Position numbers and translations under genes: made by a program. A DNA stretch of 39,013 nucleotides, from positions 1 through 39,013 of IMG/VR virus record IMGVR_UViG_3300047560_000910, one strand, 5' to 3'. This stretch comes from a virus. Positions within the stretch are counted from its first letter, which is position 1, and the number at the start of each line of letters is the position of its first letter. This document shows positions 7,954-16,862 of the stretch, in pieces. The notes below the pieces were generated by a model that worked only from the letters and a program-made list of their open reading frames with translations, made no database searches and had not been told where the DNA came from.

Positions 7954-8481
7954 TTAAGACGTTGTGTCTGATTCCCAGTATTGGACTTGCATCTCTACTG
8001 TGAATTCTTCAATTGCGTCTGTTGATTCATATGATAGATCAATTGCTGATAATGCTGTTGGGAATGTACCACGGAAGTTGTACACTTTAACTTCATTACC
8101 TGCTTTGTCTAACTGAGCAACTGATAAGTCAGCTTGGTAATCTGCTGGGTTTGTTAAACCAGTATTGTTACGATGCTGATTGATTGCATTCATCCAACGT
8201 TCGAAAGCATTACGTACCTTGAAGTCATTATCGTTAATAACGGTAATTGACCATGGTTCGAATGTACGATCACCAGCGATAATAACTTGACGACCGCGGA
8301 ATGGAACGTTGATTGCACCAATTGTTGATGCTGGTAGTGTTGCAGCCTTAATCAAGAACGATGTTAGTTCAACTTCACCACCTGCGAAAGATGGGAAATT
8401 AACTGTCGCCTTGAATAGGTTAGGACGTGCACCGCCACCAACTAATTTTGACTTGAAGTCATCAACTCCTAAAATAGCCAT
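7954..8481 (-). CDS. 19: Tail tube protein gp19
   Basis: 175 residues, similar to T4 gp19 (163). Hexamers stack into the inner tail tube. The sequence shows the expected pattern: GGARPNLFKATVNFP, IKAATLPASTIGAINVPFRG, RTFEPWSITVINDNDFKVRN, and a C-terminal beta-rich end with EEFTVEMQVQYW. It lies immediately after gp18 with a full GGAGG ribosome site, consistent with very high expression. Confidence 0.95.
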   Translation of the reverse strand: MAILGVDDFKSKLVGGGARPNLFKATVNFPSFAGGEVELTSFLIKAATLPASTIGAINVPFRGRQVIIAGDRTFEPWSITVINDNDFKVRNAFERWMNAINQHRNNTGLTNPADYQADLSVAQLDKAGNEVKVYNFRGTFPTALSAIDLSYESTDAIEEFTVEMQVQYWESDTTS

Positions 8482-8483
8482 GA

Positions 8484-10193
8484 TTAACCTCCAATTTCTG
8501 AGAAGTCAACACCAGTGCGAGTAGCGATGAAGTTCAGAGTAATAAAGTTGATTGAACGTGCTGGCTTGATGTAGATATCGGCAACGAATTGGTTGCTATC
8601 GATAACTTCACCTGTGTTATTTGTCTCGTCACAAACAACCTTAAAGTCTGTAACACCACGGCGACCTTTGATTTCACGAAGGAACGGCTCAGTCATGTTG
8701 CGGAACATTGCACGTGTGAACTCGTCGTTAAGTTCGAACAATTGGTATTTAGCAGCTGTAGCAATTGCTTTTTCCAAGATGATGAACAAGCGACGTACGT
8801 TAATACGATCGAATGCAGAAGGCTTAGCTTGAAGTGTCTTATCACCGTAAAGGATTGTGCCTTCACCTGGGAAAGAAACGATTGGGTTAACGCGCTTCTT
8901 GTATAGATCATCACGTTCTGCTTTCTTTGGATTGAAAGCGATCTTTGTGATACCTAAAATTTGACCACGGTTGAAACCACCTGGTGAGAACCATGGGTCT
9001 GCAACGTCATCAGTCTTAGCACACAAACCAGCCATATGACCAGCAAGTGGGATCCAACGATATACATCATTATATTTATCATAGACTTTAACAGCTGTAG
9101 AATCCATGAATGCATAAGAGCTTGATGTTAATTGATCAGCAAATGTTAATACGTTTGTCTTTTGATCAGAATTACCAACTGTTGCAACCATTGGAGGAGA
9201 GATGAACGCGACAACGTCACGACGACCTTCAGCAACTGCAATTAAGTTATTAGCTTGTGTAACACCATCTGCATAATCTGTACCAGTACCCAATGTTGGT
9301 GCACCGATTAATAGATTAACATCAACAGTTTCTGCATCAGCAAAAACTTGGAAACCTGTGTCGATATCACCTGCGTCTAGTTCTAATGAATCTACACCAC
9401 CAGATAATACTTCATCATAGATTGTAGATGGAGCAACGAATGTTTCAGAAGCTTGTTTACCAGCTTGTGTTAAAGCTGTTGGGTGATCTAGAACCCAAAT
9501 CCACTTAGATTGTGAATTGATTACTTCTTTGTAATAGTTTGTAGAACCATCGAAGTTTTTAGCATCGCTTGCTTGCGATAGGCCAGAGAACTTTTCAAGG
9601 ATTGCGCCTTTTGTACCAGTGATGTAACCTGTTGTGTCTAATACAACTAAGTGCATTTCGTCATTTAAACCACCTTTAGATTCAGCGTATGCTGAAGTTC
9701 CTGGTGCATCTGAGAATGCATCTGATACTGCAGCATCAACAAGAGCTGCGTCCCAACCGGCAAAACCAGTTGCTGATGTTACATAAGAAACACGGATCAA
9801 ATCGCCTAGTGTGCCTGGACACTTAGCTGCGAATTCACCTTGTGTTGCTTCACCGCTAGAATAGCTGTCATAATAGTGGTCAGAGTTCTTAATTAAAAGA
9901 CCGCCACCTGCGACTGTTGAATTCTTTGCGTCGTTAGCAATTGCGCGTACTACTTTAAGATTGTTACCGTACTTAAGGAAAGCTGCTGCGTTGAAGAAGT
10001 ATGGTGCAGTTTCATTAACTGGTACACCGAATACATCTGCGAGTTCTTTCTCGTTAGTGATGGTTACAATCTCCTCTGCTGGACCCCATGTGCCCGCAAT
10101 AACTGTTGCTCCGATTGAAGTAGAGACAGCAGGTACTACGTTTGTAAGGTCGATTTCGCGTGTTACCACGCCAGGAGAAACTTGAAAAGCCAT
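8484..10193 (-). CDS. 18: Tail sheath protein gp18
   Basis: 569 residues. This protein forms the contractile sheath. The N-terminus (SPGVVTREIDLTNVVPAVST, then GATVIAGTWGPAEEIVTITN) and the C-terminus (AFDRINVRRLFIILEKAIAT, then MTEPFLREIKGRRGVTDFKV) are clear family signatures. Length is shorter than T4 gp18 (659), as is usual for marine relatives that lack part of the protruding domains. Two exact late promoters lie 63 and 85 nt upstream, and GAGGTAGAG serves as ribosome site. gp19 follows 2 nt later. Confidence 0.97.
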   Translation of the reverse strand: MAFQVSPGVVTREIDLTNVVPAVSTSIGATVIAGTWGPAEEIVTITNEKELADVFGVPVNETAPYFFNAAAFLKYGNNLKVVRAIANDAKNSTVAGGGLLIKNSDHYYDSYSSGEATQGEFAAKCPGTLGDLIRVSYVTSATGFAGWDAALVDAAVSDAFSDAPGTSAYAESKGGLNDEMHLVVLDTTGYITGTKGAILEKFSGLSQASDAKNFDGSTNYYKEVINSQSKWIWVLDHPTALTQAGKQASETFVAPSTIYDEVLSGGVDSLELDAGDIDTGFQVFADAETVDVNLLIGAPTLGTGTDYADGVTQANNLIAVAEGRRDVVAFISPPMVATVGNSDQKTNVLTFADQLTSSSYAFMDSTAVKVYDKYNDVYRWIPLAGHMAGLCAKTDDVADPWFSPGGFNRGQILGITKIAFNPKKAERDDLYKKRVNPIVSFPGEGTILYGDKTLQAKPSAFDRINVRRLFIILEKAIATAAKYQLFELNDEFTRAMFRNMTEPFLREIKGRRGVTDFKVVCDETNNTGEVIDSNQFVADIYIKPARSINFITLNFIATRTGVDFSEIGG

Positions 10194-10255
10194 TTTCTCT
10201 ACCTCGATTTTCTATTAATATGGTTTGATGAGAACATAATATGGAGCATAATAAG

Positions 10256-10263
10256 TATTTATA
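10256..10263 (-). promoter_or_regulatory. Late promoter proximal to gp18
   Basis: An exact TATAAATA on the minus strand, about 63 nt before the gp18 ATG. It is the second of two identical boxes 22 nt apart, suggesting high late expression of sheath and tube. Confidence 0.72.
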
Positions 10264-10277
10264 TCACTTCTTGGATA

Positions 10278-10285
10278 TATTTATA
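10278..10285 (-). promoter_or_regulatory. Late promoter distal to gp18
   Basis: A second exact TATAAATA, 22 nt upstream of the first, lying just past the end of the membrane-protein gene at 10298. A 22-nt offset is about two helical turns, so the two polymerase sites overlap and are probably alternatives. Confidence 0.68.
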
Positions 10286-10297
10286 AAGTATGCTTTT

Positions 10298-11266
10298 TCA
10301 TGGCTCAAAACGATAAACGCTGTTACGCTTAATAACCATTACATCTTCTTCCGCCTTTTTAGGTGGTTTCTTTGGTGCAGGTTTTGACGGTTTTGCAGGT
10401 TTAGCAGGATTTTTTGGTTTAATCGGTGCTTTAGGTTTCTTAGGTTTAATTGGTGCTAACATTGTTACTTTTGGCACTTCTTCCTCTTCCTTCTTTTCTT
10501 CCACAATTGGAAGAGTTTTATGCTTTATCATTTCCATGTTCGCCGCAATTAACAACAATATTGCCAATGGATCAAACACAAAGATGATTAGAATAATCAT
10601 CAAGCGTACTGCTTTACCAATCACCTCTTCATTGCTGGAACCATAAACTAATTCAGCAACATATTTGATTGGTCCAACTTCTGCTTCTATCTTAGTGAGT
10701 TCAGCTTGTAATGGTAAACGCTCTTCATTAAATACAGACACTCGCTTCTGTTCGGTTTCGATGTCTGCCATGATCCTCTTGCGTTCAGTTTGTTGCGAGC
10801 GGCGCAATGATGATGCCTTACCAGCACCTTCTTCTGATGTCGAGCGTGCCATAGTTTGGTCCACTGCCTCATCCATTTGTTTAAGAGATTTGCGCGATTG
10901 TTCAATATTCTCTTTTGAAGTTTTAATTTTTTCATCTAATATTCTCACTTTGTCTGCGCTACCACCAATCACAACAGATTGATCTAAGTGTGCCTTAGAC
11001 AAATAACCAAAAATACCCATCGATGTAATGATCGACAAAATAACAACTGCTGCAGTGAAATAGTATTTTAAAACTTTAGGAGCAGTATTCCAATTGCGAT
11101 ATACCCATGATGCAGCAACAAGTTTACCAATACCAAGTGAAGCACCCATAATAACAGATGCAATAGCTTGTGATGAGAAGATAGACACTAAACCAGCAAT
11201 TGAATAAAATTCTGCTACACCTGAAATTACAAAGGCTGATAAAAATAATATTATTGAAAAGTTCAT
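10298..11266 (-). CDS. Membrane protein with coiled coil and Lys-Pro tail, between gp17 and gp18
   Basis: 322 residues from the ATG at 11266, which overlaps the gp17 stop as ATGA. Four hydrophobic segments are visible at about 3-25, 34-55, 68-90 and 221-243. Between the third and fourth is a charged coiled-coil region (about 100-200). The last segment contains IIFVFDPLAILLLIAANMEM, a pattern I associate with uncharacterised membrane proteins of phages. Residues 272-304 are a Lys-Pro-rich repeat, and the tail ends VIKRNSVYRFEP. T4 has no gene here. Membrane remodelling, anchoring of assembly or packaging to the membrane, or superinfection exclusion are possible, but no function can be assigned. 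Confidence 0.75.
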   Translation of the reverse strand: MNFSIILFLSAFVISGVAEFYSIAGLVSIFSSQAIASVIMGASLGIGKLVAASWVYRNWNTAPKVLKYYFTAAVVILSIITSMGIFGYLSKAHLDQSVVIGGSADKVRILDEKIKTSKENIEQSRKSLKQMDEAVDQTMARSTSEEGAGKASSLRRSQQTERKRIMADIETEQKRVSVFNEERLPLQAELTKIEAEVGPIKYVAELVYGSSNEEVIGKAVRLMIILIIFVFDPLAILLLIAANMEMIKHKTLPIVEEKKEEEEVPKVTMLAPIKPKKPKAPIKPKNPAKPAKPSKPAPKKPPKKAEEDVMVIKRNSVYRFEP

Positions 11267-12933
11267 TCTAATCTCATCTCTACTGGAAATTCCATCCACG
11301 TTTGTCCTGATGCATCAACAGTTCTAACTGGATCCATAGACAATCTGCCATCTTCAATAAATCCAAATGGCAATACTTCATCTTCGATTGCTTGCATTTG
11401 TTGACGATAGATAAATTCTCTCATCGTTAAGTCAACAGCTTCTACAAACATTGGTGTTCCAGTGAACCAACCAAATAATACCAAGTTCATGACTAAGTCA
11501 TCATGACAACCTGGAAGTGCTTCATATGATTGTCCTTTAGCAGAGAATGTAGAAAGTTCTACAATAGTTTCTGCGTCAACAACTTCTAATTTGTGTTGTT
11601 CAATTAAGTCTTTCATATTAGAGCATCCAATACGTTTGACCTTCTTATCCATGAACACGCCAATACCATCTTGTTTTACAGAAGATGATACGTATACATT
11701 TTCATATTCTAAGTCATAATATAAACCATTACAAACAACTGTACCCTGATCGTTATTTTCAATTACAACAACTGCTTTATTATAAAGCTTAGCATACTTA
11801 TGTATCATATCAGGAAATAGCAATGGAGAAATTAAGTTATCTCTAAACGTTGCAACTTGTCTGAATGGTTTACTTGTGATATCGAGAATATTAAATGTAG
11901 AATAGTCTTGACCACGACCTTTAGCTACGTCAACAAACATCATGTAGTTGTGATCTTTAGAATCTGGGATTTCAGGGTCTACTTTAATTGGTGTCTCATA
12001 GACAGTCACATTATTCATACGATAGATTGGTGACTTAGCTTTCAATGCAAGTAATGTATTTGCATTGATTAATGTATTACCTGTGCCATGGAAGTTATTA
12101 CCAAATTCTTGGTCGAATTGCAATTCAGATGTGTTTGCAATTGTTTGTTTCTTCCATGCTTCATCACGACCAGGAACGTCCCACCAATCAACACGAAATG
12201 GTTTGTATTCGTTAGTTCCTTGAACTGCACCTTCCCACAATTTGTGGTATTGGTTACCTAAACCATTTGCAGTTGATGTGATGATAACTCGAGTAGTCTT
12301 ACCAGATGTAACTACTGGATATGTAGATGTATAAAATACTGCGTCATTCTCAACGAATGCAAATTCATCAAGGAATAGTAAGTTAACTGACATACCACGA
12401 ATTGAAGAACCTGATGTAGCAGCTGCAACAATACGAGAGTTGTTAGAGAATTCAATTGATTTTTTATTTAATGTCTTACAACCTGGTTGCAAGAAGAATG
12501 GCAAGTTTTCTAATGCCAACGTGACACGTGATAACATTTCCTGTGCGGTTGAACCTTTGTTGGCCAACACAGCAATTGTTTGTTCAGGTTTGAAGATTGC
12601 ATACCATAACAAATATACAACGGATGAAATGGATTTACCAGATTGACGACAAGCGAGAACGATTGAGAATCGATTCTCATTGAAGTGACTAAACATTTGT
12701 TCCTGATATGGATACAAATCAAATGGAACTAAACCTTTATCAAGGTTAATAACCTTTACGTACTTACGTGCGAAGTACGCAGGATCATTCATACAACGAA
12801 TGTATTCTGTTAATTCTTGTTGGGTAAATGTTTGTTCGACACCATCTCGTTTTACTAACGGATTGCCGAGATACCCAAACTCGGAGTTCTTAAGACTGGC
12901 TTGCGCTGTCGTCTGCGATATTTGGGCTGACAT
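11263..12933 (-). CDS. 17: Terminase large subunit gp17
   Basis: 556 residues. This is the DNA-packaging motor ATPase and nuclease that docks on the portal. Walker A is CRQSGKS (about 95-101), Walker B NLLFLDE (184-190, with catalytic Glu190), and the coupling motif TSTAN is at 219-223. The RNase H-like nuclease domain begins near FVDVAKGRGQDYS, with Asp335 as a likely metal ligand, followed by VVIENNDQGTVV and the late Asp in HDDLVMNLVL. Its first 44 nt overlap the end of gp16 in another frame. Length is a little below T4 gp17 (610). Confidence 0.97.
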   Translation of the reverse strand: MSAQISQTTAQASLKNSEFGYLGNPLVKRDGVEQTFTQQELTEYIRCMNDPAYFARKYVKVINLDKGLVPFDLYPYQEQMFSHFNENRFSIVLACRQSGKSISSVVYLLWYAIFKPEQTIAVLANKGSTAQEMLSRVTLALENLPFFLQPGCKTLNKKSIEFSNNSRIVAAATSGSSIRGMSVNLLFLDEFAFVENDAVFYTSTYPVVTSGKTTRVIITSTANGLGNQYHKLWEGAVQGTNEYKPFRVDWWDVPGRDEAWKKQTIANTSELQFDQEFGNNFHGTGNTLINANTLLALKAKSPIYRMNNVTVYETPIKVDPEIPDSKDHNYMMFVDVAKGRGQDYSTFNILDITSKPFRQVATFRDNLISPLLFPDMIHKYAKLYNKAVVVIENNDQGTVVCNGLYYDLEYENVYVSSSVKQDGIGVFMDKKVKRIGCSNMKDLIEQHKLEVVDAETIVELSTFSAKGQSYEALPGCHDDLVMNLVLFGWFTGTPMFVEAVDLTMREFIYRQQMQAIEDEVLPFGFIEDGRLSMDPVRTVDASGQTWMEFPVEMRLE

Positions 12934-13372
12934 CGATCACTGAACCTTTATTCTGTTGCGCGAGAATAAAACGTTGTAAGTCCGTAGTAGAACCTACAAA
13001 AACATTATTATTTGTAACTTGTGGGGAATTCGATTGACCAGAAGGTGGTACGCCATTTTTACCATAGCGTAAATTCTGAACCTTCTTTTGAAGATCTGCA
13101 AGCTTATCTGTATTATCAGCTTGAGTTTTAAGTAATGCAGCTAACACTTCAAACGCGCGTGGGTGTTGAGAGTCCTTAGCTAACTCCATCATCAAATCGA
13201 TAGCTTCATTGCCCTTTGTAATAAGTTCTTTATATGTCTCTCTCGACACATCATAGTCGATCTGCAGATCATCGACCGGTGGAGAAGATTTTTCATCTAC
13301 CGATATCGGTAAATTCTTATTAAGGGCTTCTGCTATCTTTTCTCTTTTACTAGTATTATCTATACTTTTCAT
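12890..13372 (-). CDS. 16: Terminase small subunit gp16
   Basis: 160 residues from the ATG at 13372, five nt past the gp15 stop. A longer form from 13408 would begin inside gp15, and neither start has a strong ribosome site. Small terminase subunits recognise DNA and stimulate gp17. The sequence is helical and polar, with YKELITKGNEAIDLMMELAK and SQHPRAFEVLAALLKTQADN, which fit the central helices of T4-like gp16, followed by a coiled-coil LADLQKKVQNLR. The C-terminal third is low-complexity and includes a hydrophobic end that may interact with gp17. The identity also follows from position directly upstream of gp17. Confidence 0.9.
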   Translation of the reverse strand: MKSIDNTSKREKIAEALNKNLPISVDEKSSPPVDDLQIDYDVSRETYKELITKGNEAIDLMMELAKDSQHPRAFEVLAALLKTQADNTDKLADLQKKVQNLRYGKNGVPPSGQSNSPQVTNNNVFVGSTTDLQRFILAQQNKGSVIDVSPNIADDSASQS

Positions 13373-13376
13373 AGTT

Positions 13377-14153
13377 TTATTCAGACGCGAAACCGAAGTC
13401 AGTATCATAATTGATAATGGTTTCGTTAATCACGTAATCATCCTCTGGTCCAACATTCAATGGAGAAACTTGATCATTAATAGTAACAACCTTTTTCCCG
13501 TTATTATCTGCATTACGAAGATTGACTGTAGTGTCTTTAATAACACCAACGTCTTTCTGCATTGGTCCATAAAATTGGACTTTCATATTAAAATCTAAAG
13601 TGTAGATCAACGATCTACGTTGTTCAAATTCACCTTCATAATCATCTGACATTGTAATATTTTGTAATGTCACTGGCACATCACGTACCAAGTTAATAGA
13701 TGGAATTTCTTTAACTGTAACTATATATTCTGGATTAAAGTATGGAATAATTTGTTCAATAATCTGAAGCACTTCATCCTGTGTTTTACCAATAATATTC
13801 AACTGCATGCTTAAGTTATATGGAGCTGAAGTGTAAATCGTATTCACACCATGAATGGATGGAGTTTGTAATTTTAAATTTTTATTTAGTTTAGCAGTAG
13901 TATCATATGCAATGGCTGTAATTTCAAATGACATACGTGGTAAACGAATAGAAACTTCTGGCGCTGTCAAATCTGGTTCTTCACGTAGACGTGCTAAGAA
14001 CTTTTGCTTTGGTCCATAAGCTAATGGTACCTTCACTGTAGAAAGTACATTACCTTGTGCATCAAGTTTCACAACGTTAATATTGTTGAAGAGCGTACCA
14101 AATATGGCAACGCTCTTGCGTAAATGTTGATTATAAAAATATTGACCGAACAT
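13377..14153 (-). CDS. 15: Tail sheath stabiliser / terminator gp15
   Basis: 258 residues, close to T4 gp15 (272). gp15 caps the tail and joins it to the neck. The N-terminus MFGQYFYNQHLRKSVAIFGT, then KVPLAYGPKQKFLARL and VSIRLPRMSFEITAI, is the standard signature of this family, and a conserved hydrophobic segment QIIEQIIPYFNPEYIVTVKE follows in the middle. It sits between an extra structural gene and gp16, whereas T4 has gp14 directly before gp15. Confidence 0.94.
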   Translation of the reverse strand: MFGQYFYNQHLRKSVAIFGTLFNNINVVKLDAQGNVLSTVKVPLAYGPKQKFLARLREEPDLTAPEVSIRLPRMSFEITAIAYDTTAKLNKNLKLQTPSIHGVNTIYTSAPYNLSMQLNIIGKTQDEVLQIIEQIIPYFNPEYIVTVKEIPSINLVRDVPVTLQNITMSDDYEGEFEQRRSLIYTLDFNMKVQFYGPMQKDVGVIKDTTVNLRNADNNGKKVVTINDQVSPLNVGPEDDYVINETIINYDTDFGFASE

Positions 14154-14156
14154 ATA

Positions 14157-15065
14157 TTACCAATTTGTATCCCATGGGATACGCTTCCAAATTGAAGGTT
14201 GATCTAAATCGATTCTCATACCATTATAATCTGCAATTTTAGAACCAGCTTCATAAACAATTGTGATTTCATTTTCAATTGAATCATGGATAATTTGTCT
14301 AATCTTGCGACCATAACCATCATATGTTACATATAAATGTGCACCTTGACCAACATCATGTGCATCTAATAATGCCTGATATTCTGGTTTCCAACGAGCA
14401 CAAAATACATATGTGCCTGCATCAACTTCACGACCGATTTCATAATATGTGTTTATACTACTTACGAATGAACCATTTAAATGTAACAAATAATATTGTT
14501 GATTATTAATACCTGTTTCTAAACTGACTTGTGTCACAATACGTGTAGTAACACCATCAGTTACATACCAATCAACTTCAGGCGCATCATACGCTGGATT
14601 AACTTTTAATGCAATAGTTCCATCAGTATTTGATGAATATGCTTGTAATGAAAAATCGATATAATCTTCATCATGTAACCAAACAAAATTTGTATATGAC
14701 GCTTGTTGAATATAATCAGCCATACACACATAAAGATATGCAGGAGAGAATGCCATATTACCAGCAACGTGACCATCCACACCAGCAGAATTTGGCGGTT
14801 CACCCACGAAAATGCCGATATCAGGTCTATTATTTAAGTCATAAAAGTCACCAGATACGGCAGCAACAGATAATGTTGGTCTATCACGAAGATCTAAATA
14901 TGAACCAGTTTTTAATACGTCACCACCTGAAATTGTTACACCATCATTAGCAAGTGCACCATAAATTTCATCAAAGTTTGCTTTGATCTTTAAACCACCG
15001 GCACGTAATGTGTCACCAGTTTTATCGTTGTTTTTTATACCGACGTTTAGTACTTGTTTTGCCAT
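14157..15065 (-). CDS. Virion structural protein between gp14 and gp15
   Basis: 302 residues, beta-rich and not a T4 core gene. The N-terminus LNVGIKNNDKTGDTLRAGGL followed by KANFDEIYGAL is a version of a short motif (N-G-x-x-DGTGDPLR-x-x-x-x-KIN-NF-E) common at the start of phage fibre and neck-appendage proteins. The rest holds aromatic-rich strands but no catalytic motif. Its place in the neck cluster suggests a neck or whisker-like appendage; a tail-fibre attachment protein is the alternative. It is 3 nt from gp15. Confidence 0.65.
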   Translation of the reverse strand: MAKQVLNVGIKNNDKTGDTLRAGGLKIKANFDEIYGALANDGVTISGGDVLKTGSYLDLRDRPTLSVAAVSGDFYDLNNRPDIGIFVGEPPNSAGVDGHVAGNMAFSPAYLYVCMADYIQQASYTNFVWLHDEDYIDFSLQAYSSNTDGTIALKVNPAYDAPEVDWYVTDGVTTRIVTQVSLETGINNQQYYLLHLNGSFVSSINTYYEIGREVDAGTYVFCARWKPEYQALLDAHDVGQGAHLYVTYDGYGRKIRQIIHDSIENEITIVYEAGSKIADYNGMRIDLDQPSIWKRIPWDTNW

Positions 15066-15079
15066 TTTAATTTCCTAAA

Positions 15080-16117
15080 TTACATTGAATCCCATTTTGC
15101 AGTATTTTCATCCAAGCGAAGTAAGTGATCGTCGAATGTAATTGCTGATGGTTCATATGCGCTTAATGTTGTTAGATTGTAGTCACCACCTGGTTCACCA
15201 AATGGATTTGCTTCTGAAAAGTCTAATATACCATCACCAAATTCTTCGAATGCTGCATTTTGTGAGTTGGCATCATTTGGTAAATCTTGTGCATCCTGTG
15301 CAACATCAATTAAATATGCTGCACCGCTAATCATACCCAATAAACGACGTTCAACTGCAGCTTCACCAATACCAGATTCCTGGAAGTATCTAGCTTTTCC
15401 ATCAGTCGATCGAATTTGGTTAACATTAATCGCAACAGCAATACCTGCAGCAAATTCTACAGATGCTAAGTTACCAACGACGAAGATAGGTTGATTATTC
15501 TCATCATAACCAACGAACTGTTGTACTTCTTCGTTCTCTCTAAATGACACATCATTACCGACACCGAGGTTTAATGTCTGTGCAAAAGCATATGTATTTT
15601 CAATACCATCAAGAACGTCATAACCAGTATTGAACTTCTCGCCAGAGTATTCGAATGTTTCACAGTGTAATTCATAAACGAAGATGTTAGCCAACTGGTA
15701 GAAGGCAGCTTCGTGTTCTACGAACTTGATTTCCATGAATGTACCTGACAACGGAATATAAATCAAGTCACCTTCGTTTGGACGACCACCAATCATGGTA
15801 GTGTTTTCACGACCAATAAAGTTTTCCCAACGACGACGTGAAACAACTAATGAAGCCTGATCTCGAATTTCAAGACCAAACTTGGACATGATTGTACCTT
15901 CACCGGTATAACCACCTTCATCAATGTACATTTCAATTAGATACGCTTGATTAAATTCTGATGCGACAGCATCATTCATAACCTGGTCTAAATTCTTAAG
16001 GTTGCGCGGAATATAATAAACGTCTTGCCCGTAGATTCGTAAAGATTCCTCGATCATGTCTTCATAGAGACGCTGCTCTGACATAACCCCCGGGTTGAAG
16101 TAGACATTGGTTGGCAT
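15080..16117 (-). CDS. 14: Neck protein gp14
   Basis: 345 residues. With gp13 it forms the neck that closes the filled head and accepts the tail. The beginning YFNPGVMSEQRLYEDMIEES followed by IYGQDVYYIPR is a clear family signature, and SRRRWENFIGRENTTMIGGR and GDLIYIPLSG are also typical. It is longer than T4 gp14 (256), because of a C-terminal extension rich in Asn, Asp and Glu after about residue 250. It follows gp13 as in T4. Confidence 0.93.
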   Translation of the reverse strand: MPTNVYFNPGVMSEQRLYEDMIEESLRIYGQDVYYIPRNLKNLDQVMNDAVASEFNQAYLIEMYIDEGGYTGEGTIMSKFGLEIRDQASLVVSRRRWENFIGRENTTMIGGRPNEGDLIYIPLSGTFMEIKFVEHEAAFYQLANIFVYELHCETFEYSGEKFNTGYDVLDGIENTYAFAQTLNLGVGNDVSFRENEEVQQFVGYDENNQPIFVVGNLASVEFAAGIAVAINVNQIRSTDGKARYFQESGIGEAAVERRLLGMISGAAYLIDVAQDAQDLPNDANSQNAAFEEFGDGILDFSEANPFGEPGGDYNLTTLSAYEPSAITFDDHLLRLDENTAKWDSM

Positions 16118-16123
16118 ATATGA

Positions 16124-16861
16124 TTATCCTGCGAAGAAGTCTACTGGTAATTCGTGTGTGCTGCGTAATTCTTCTTCTAAAAGGCGAATGTCATTTTCAG
16201 CATCATCGATGTATTGTCGAGCATTAATTGTAACGCCACCAGGTAATTGCATACCATCGAACTTAGCAAGGTTAGCACCCCATTGAAATTGAATTAAGGC
16301 TGTTGCATAACGCTTTAACCAGAAGTCATTCCAAACTTCTTCGTTATCTACACGTGTATAACACTCAACCATAATATATTGATTTGCTTGAAGCTTATCA
16401 CTCCATTTCATGTCAATGTATAAACGATTGCCATGACGTTGGTATTGAACAGCTTGAACACCATTTAATAGAGAATCTAGTGTTGAAAGATATTGCTGCA
16501 TTTCAACATAATACTGCATTGAGTCAGCTTTGTATAATGCATAGAAGTCATTCAAATACATTTGGTATTTCATACTAAACATATTAATAGAAGACCATGA
16601 ATTTGAAACTGGCAATACACGTGTGACGCTAATTACATCGTCAGTCAACATAGTATAACCATTAGCGATATCAATCTCTGTAATTCTTACAGGAAGATAA
16701 ACACGACGCTGACCATCATAGTGATAGTCATAATACTTCTGAAGTGCTTCATCGATACGATCGTCAATCTGATCTTCATCAATGTTAACTTCAAGAACTG
16801 GTTGACCTAAAGCACGAAGGCAATAGTCTTTTAATTCTTGTCTGTTGGTTGGTTTTGCCAT
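16124..16861 (-). CDS. 13: Head completion / neck protein gp13
   Basis: 245 residues, compared with 309 in T4. gp13 binds the portal after packaging and forms the neck together with gp14. Recognisable parts are the start MAKPTNRQELKDYCLRALGQ, then DEDQIDDRIDEALQKYYDYH, the central VECYTRVDNEEVWND and LKRYATALIQFQWGANLAKF, and the ending RLLEEELRSTHELPVDFFAG. The gene is separated from gp14 by 6 nt, and a Dps-like gene lies immediately upstream. Confidence 0.93.
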   Translation of the reverse strand: MAKPTNRQELKDYCLRALGQPVLEVNIDEDQIDDRIDEALQKYYDYHYDGQRRVYLPVRITEIDIANGYTMLTDDVISVTRVLPVSNSWSSINMFSMKYQMYLNDFYALYKADSMQYYVEMQQYLSTLDSLLNGVQAVQYQRHGNRLYIDMKWSDKLQANQYIMVECYTRVDNEEVWNDFWLKRYATALIQFQWGANLAKFDGMQLPGGVTINARQYIDDAENDIRLLEEELRSTHELPVDFFAG

Positions 16862-16862
16862 T

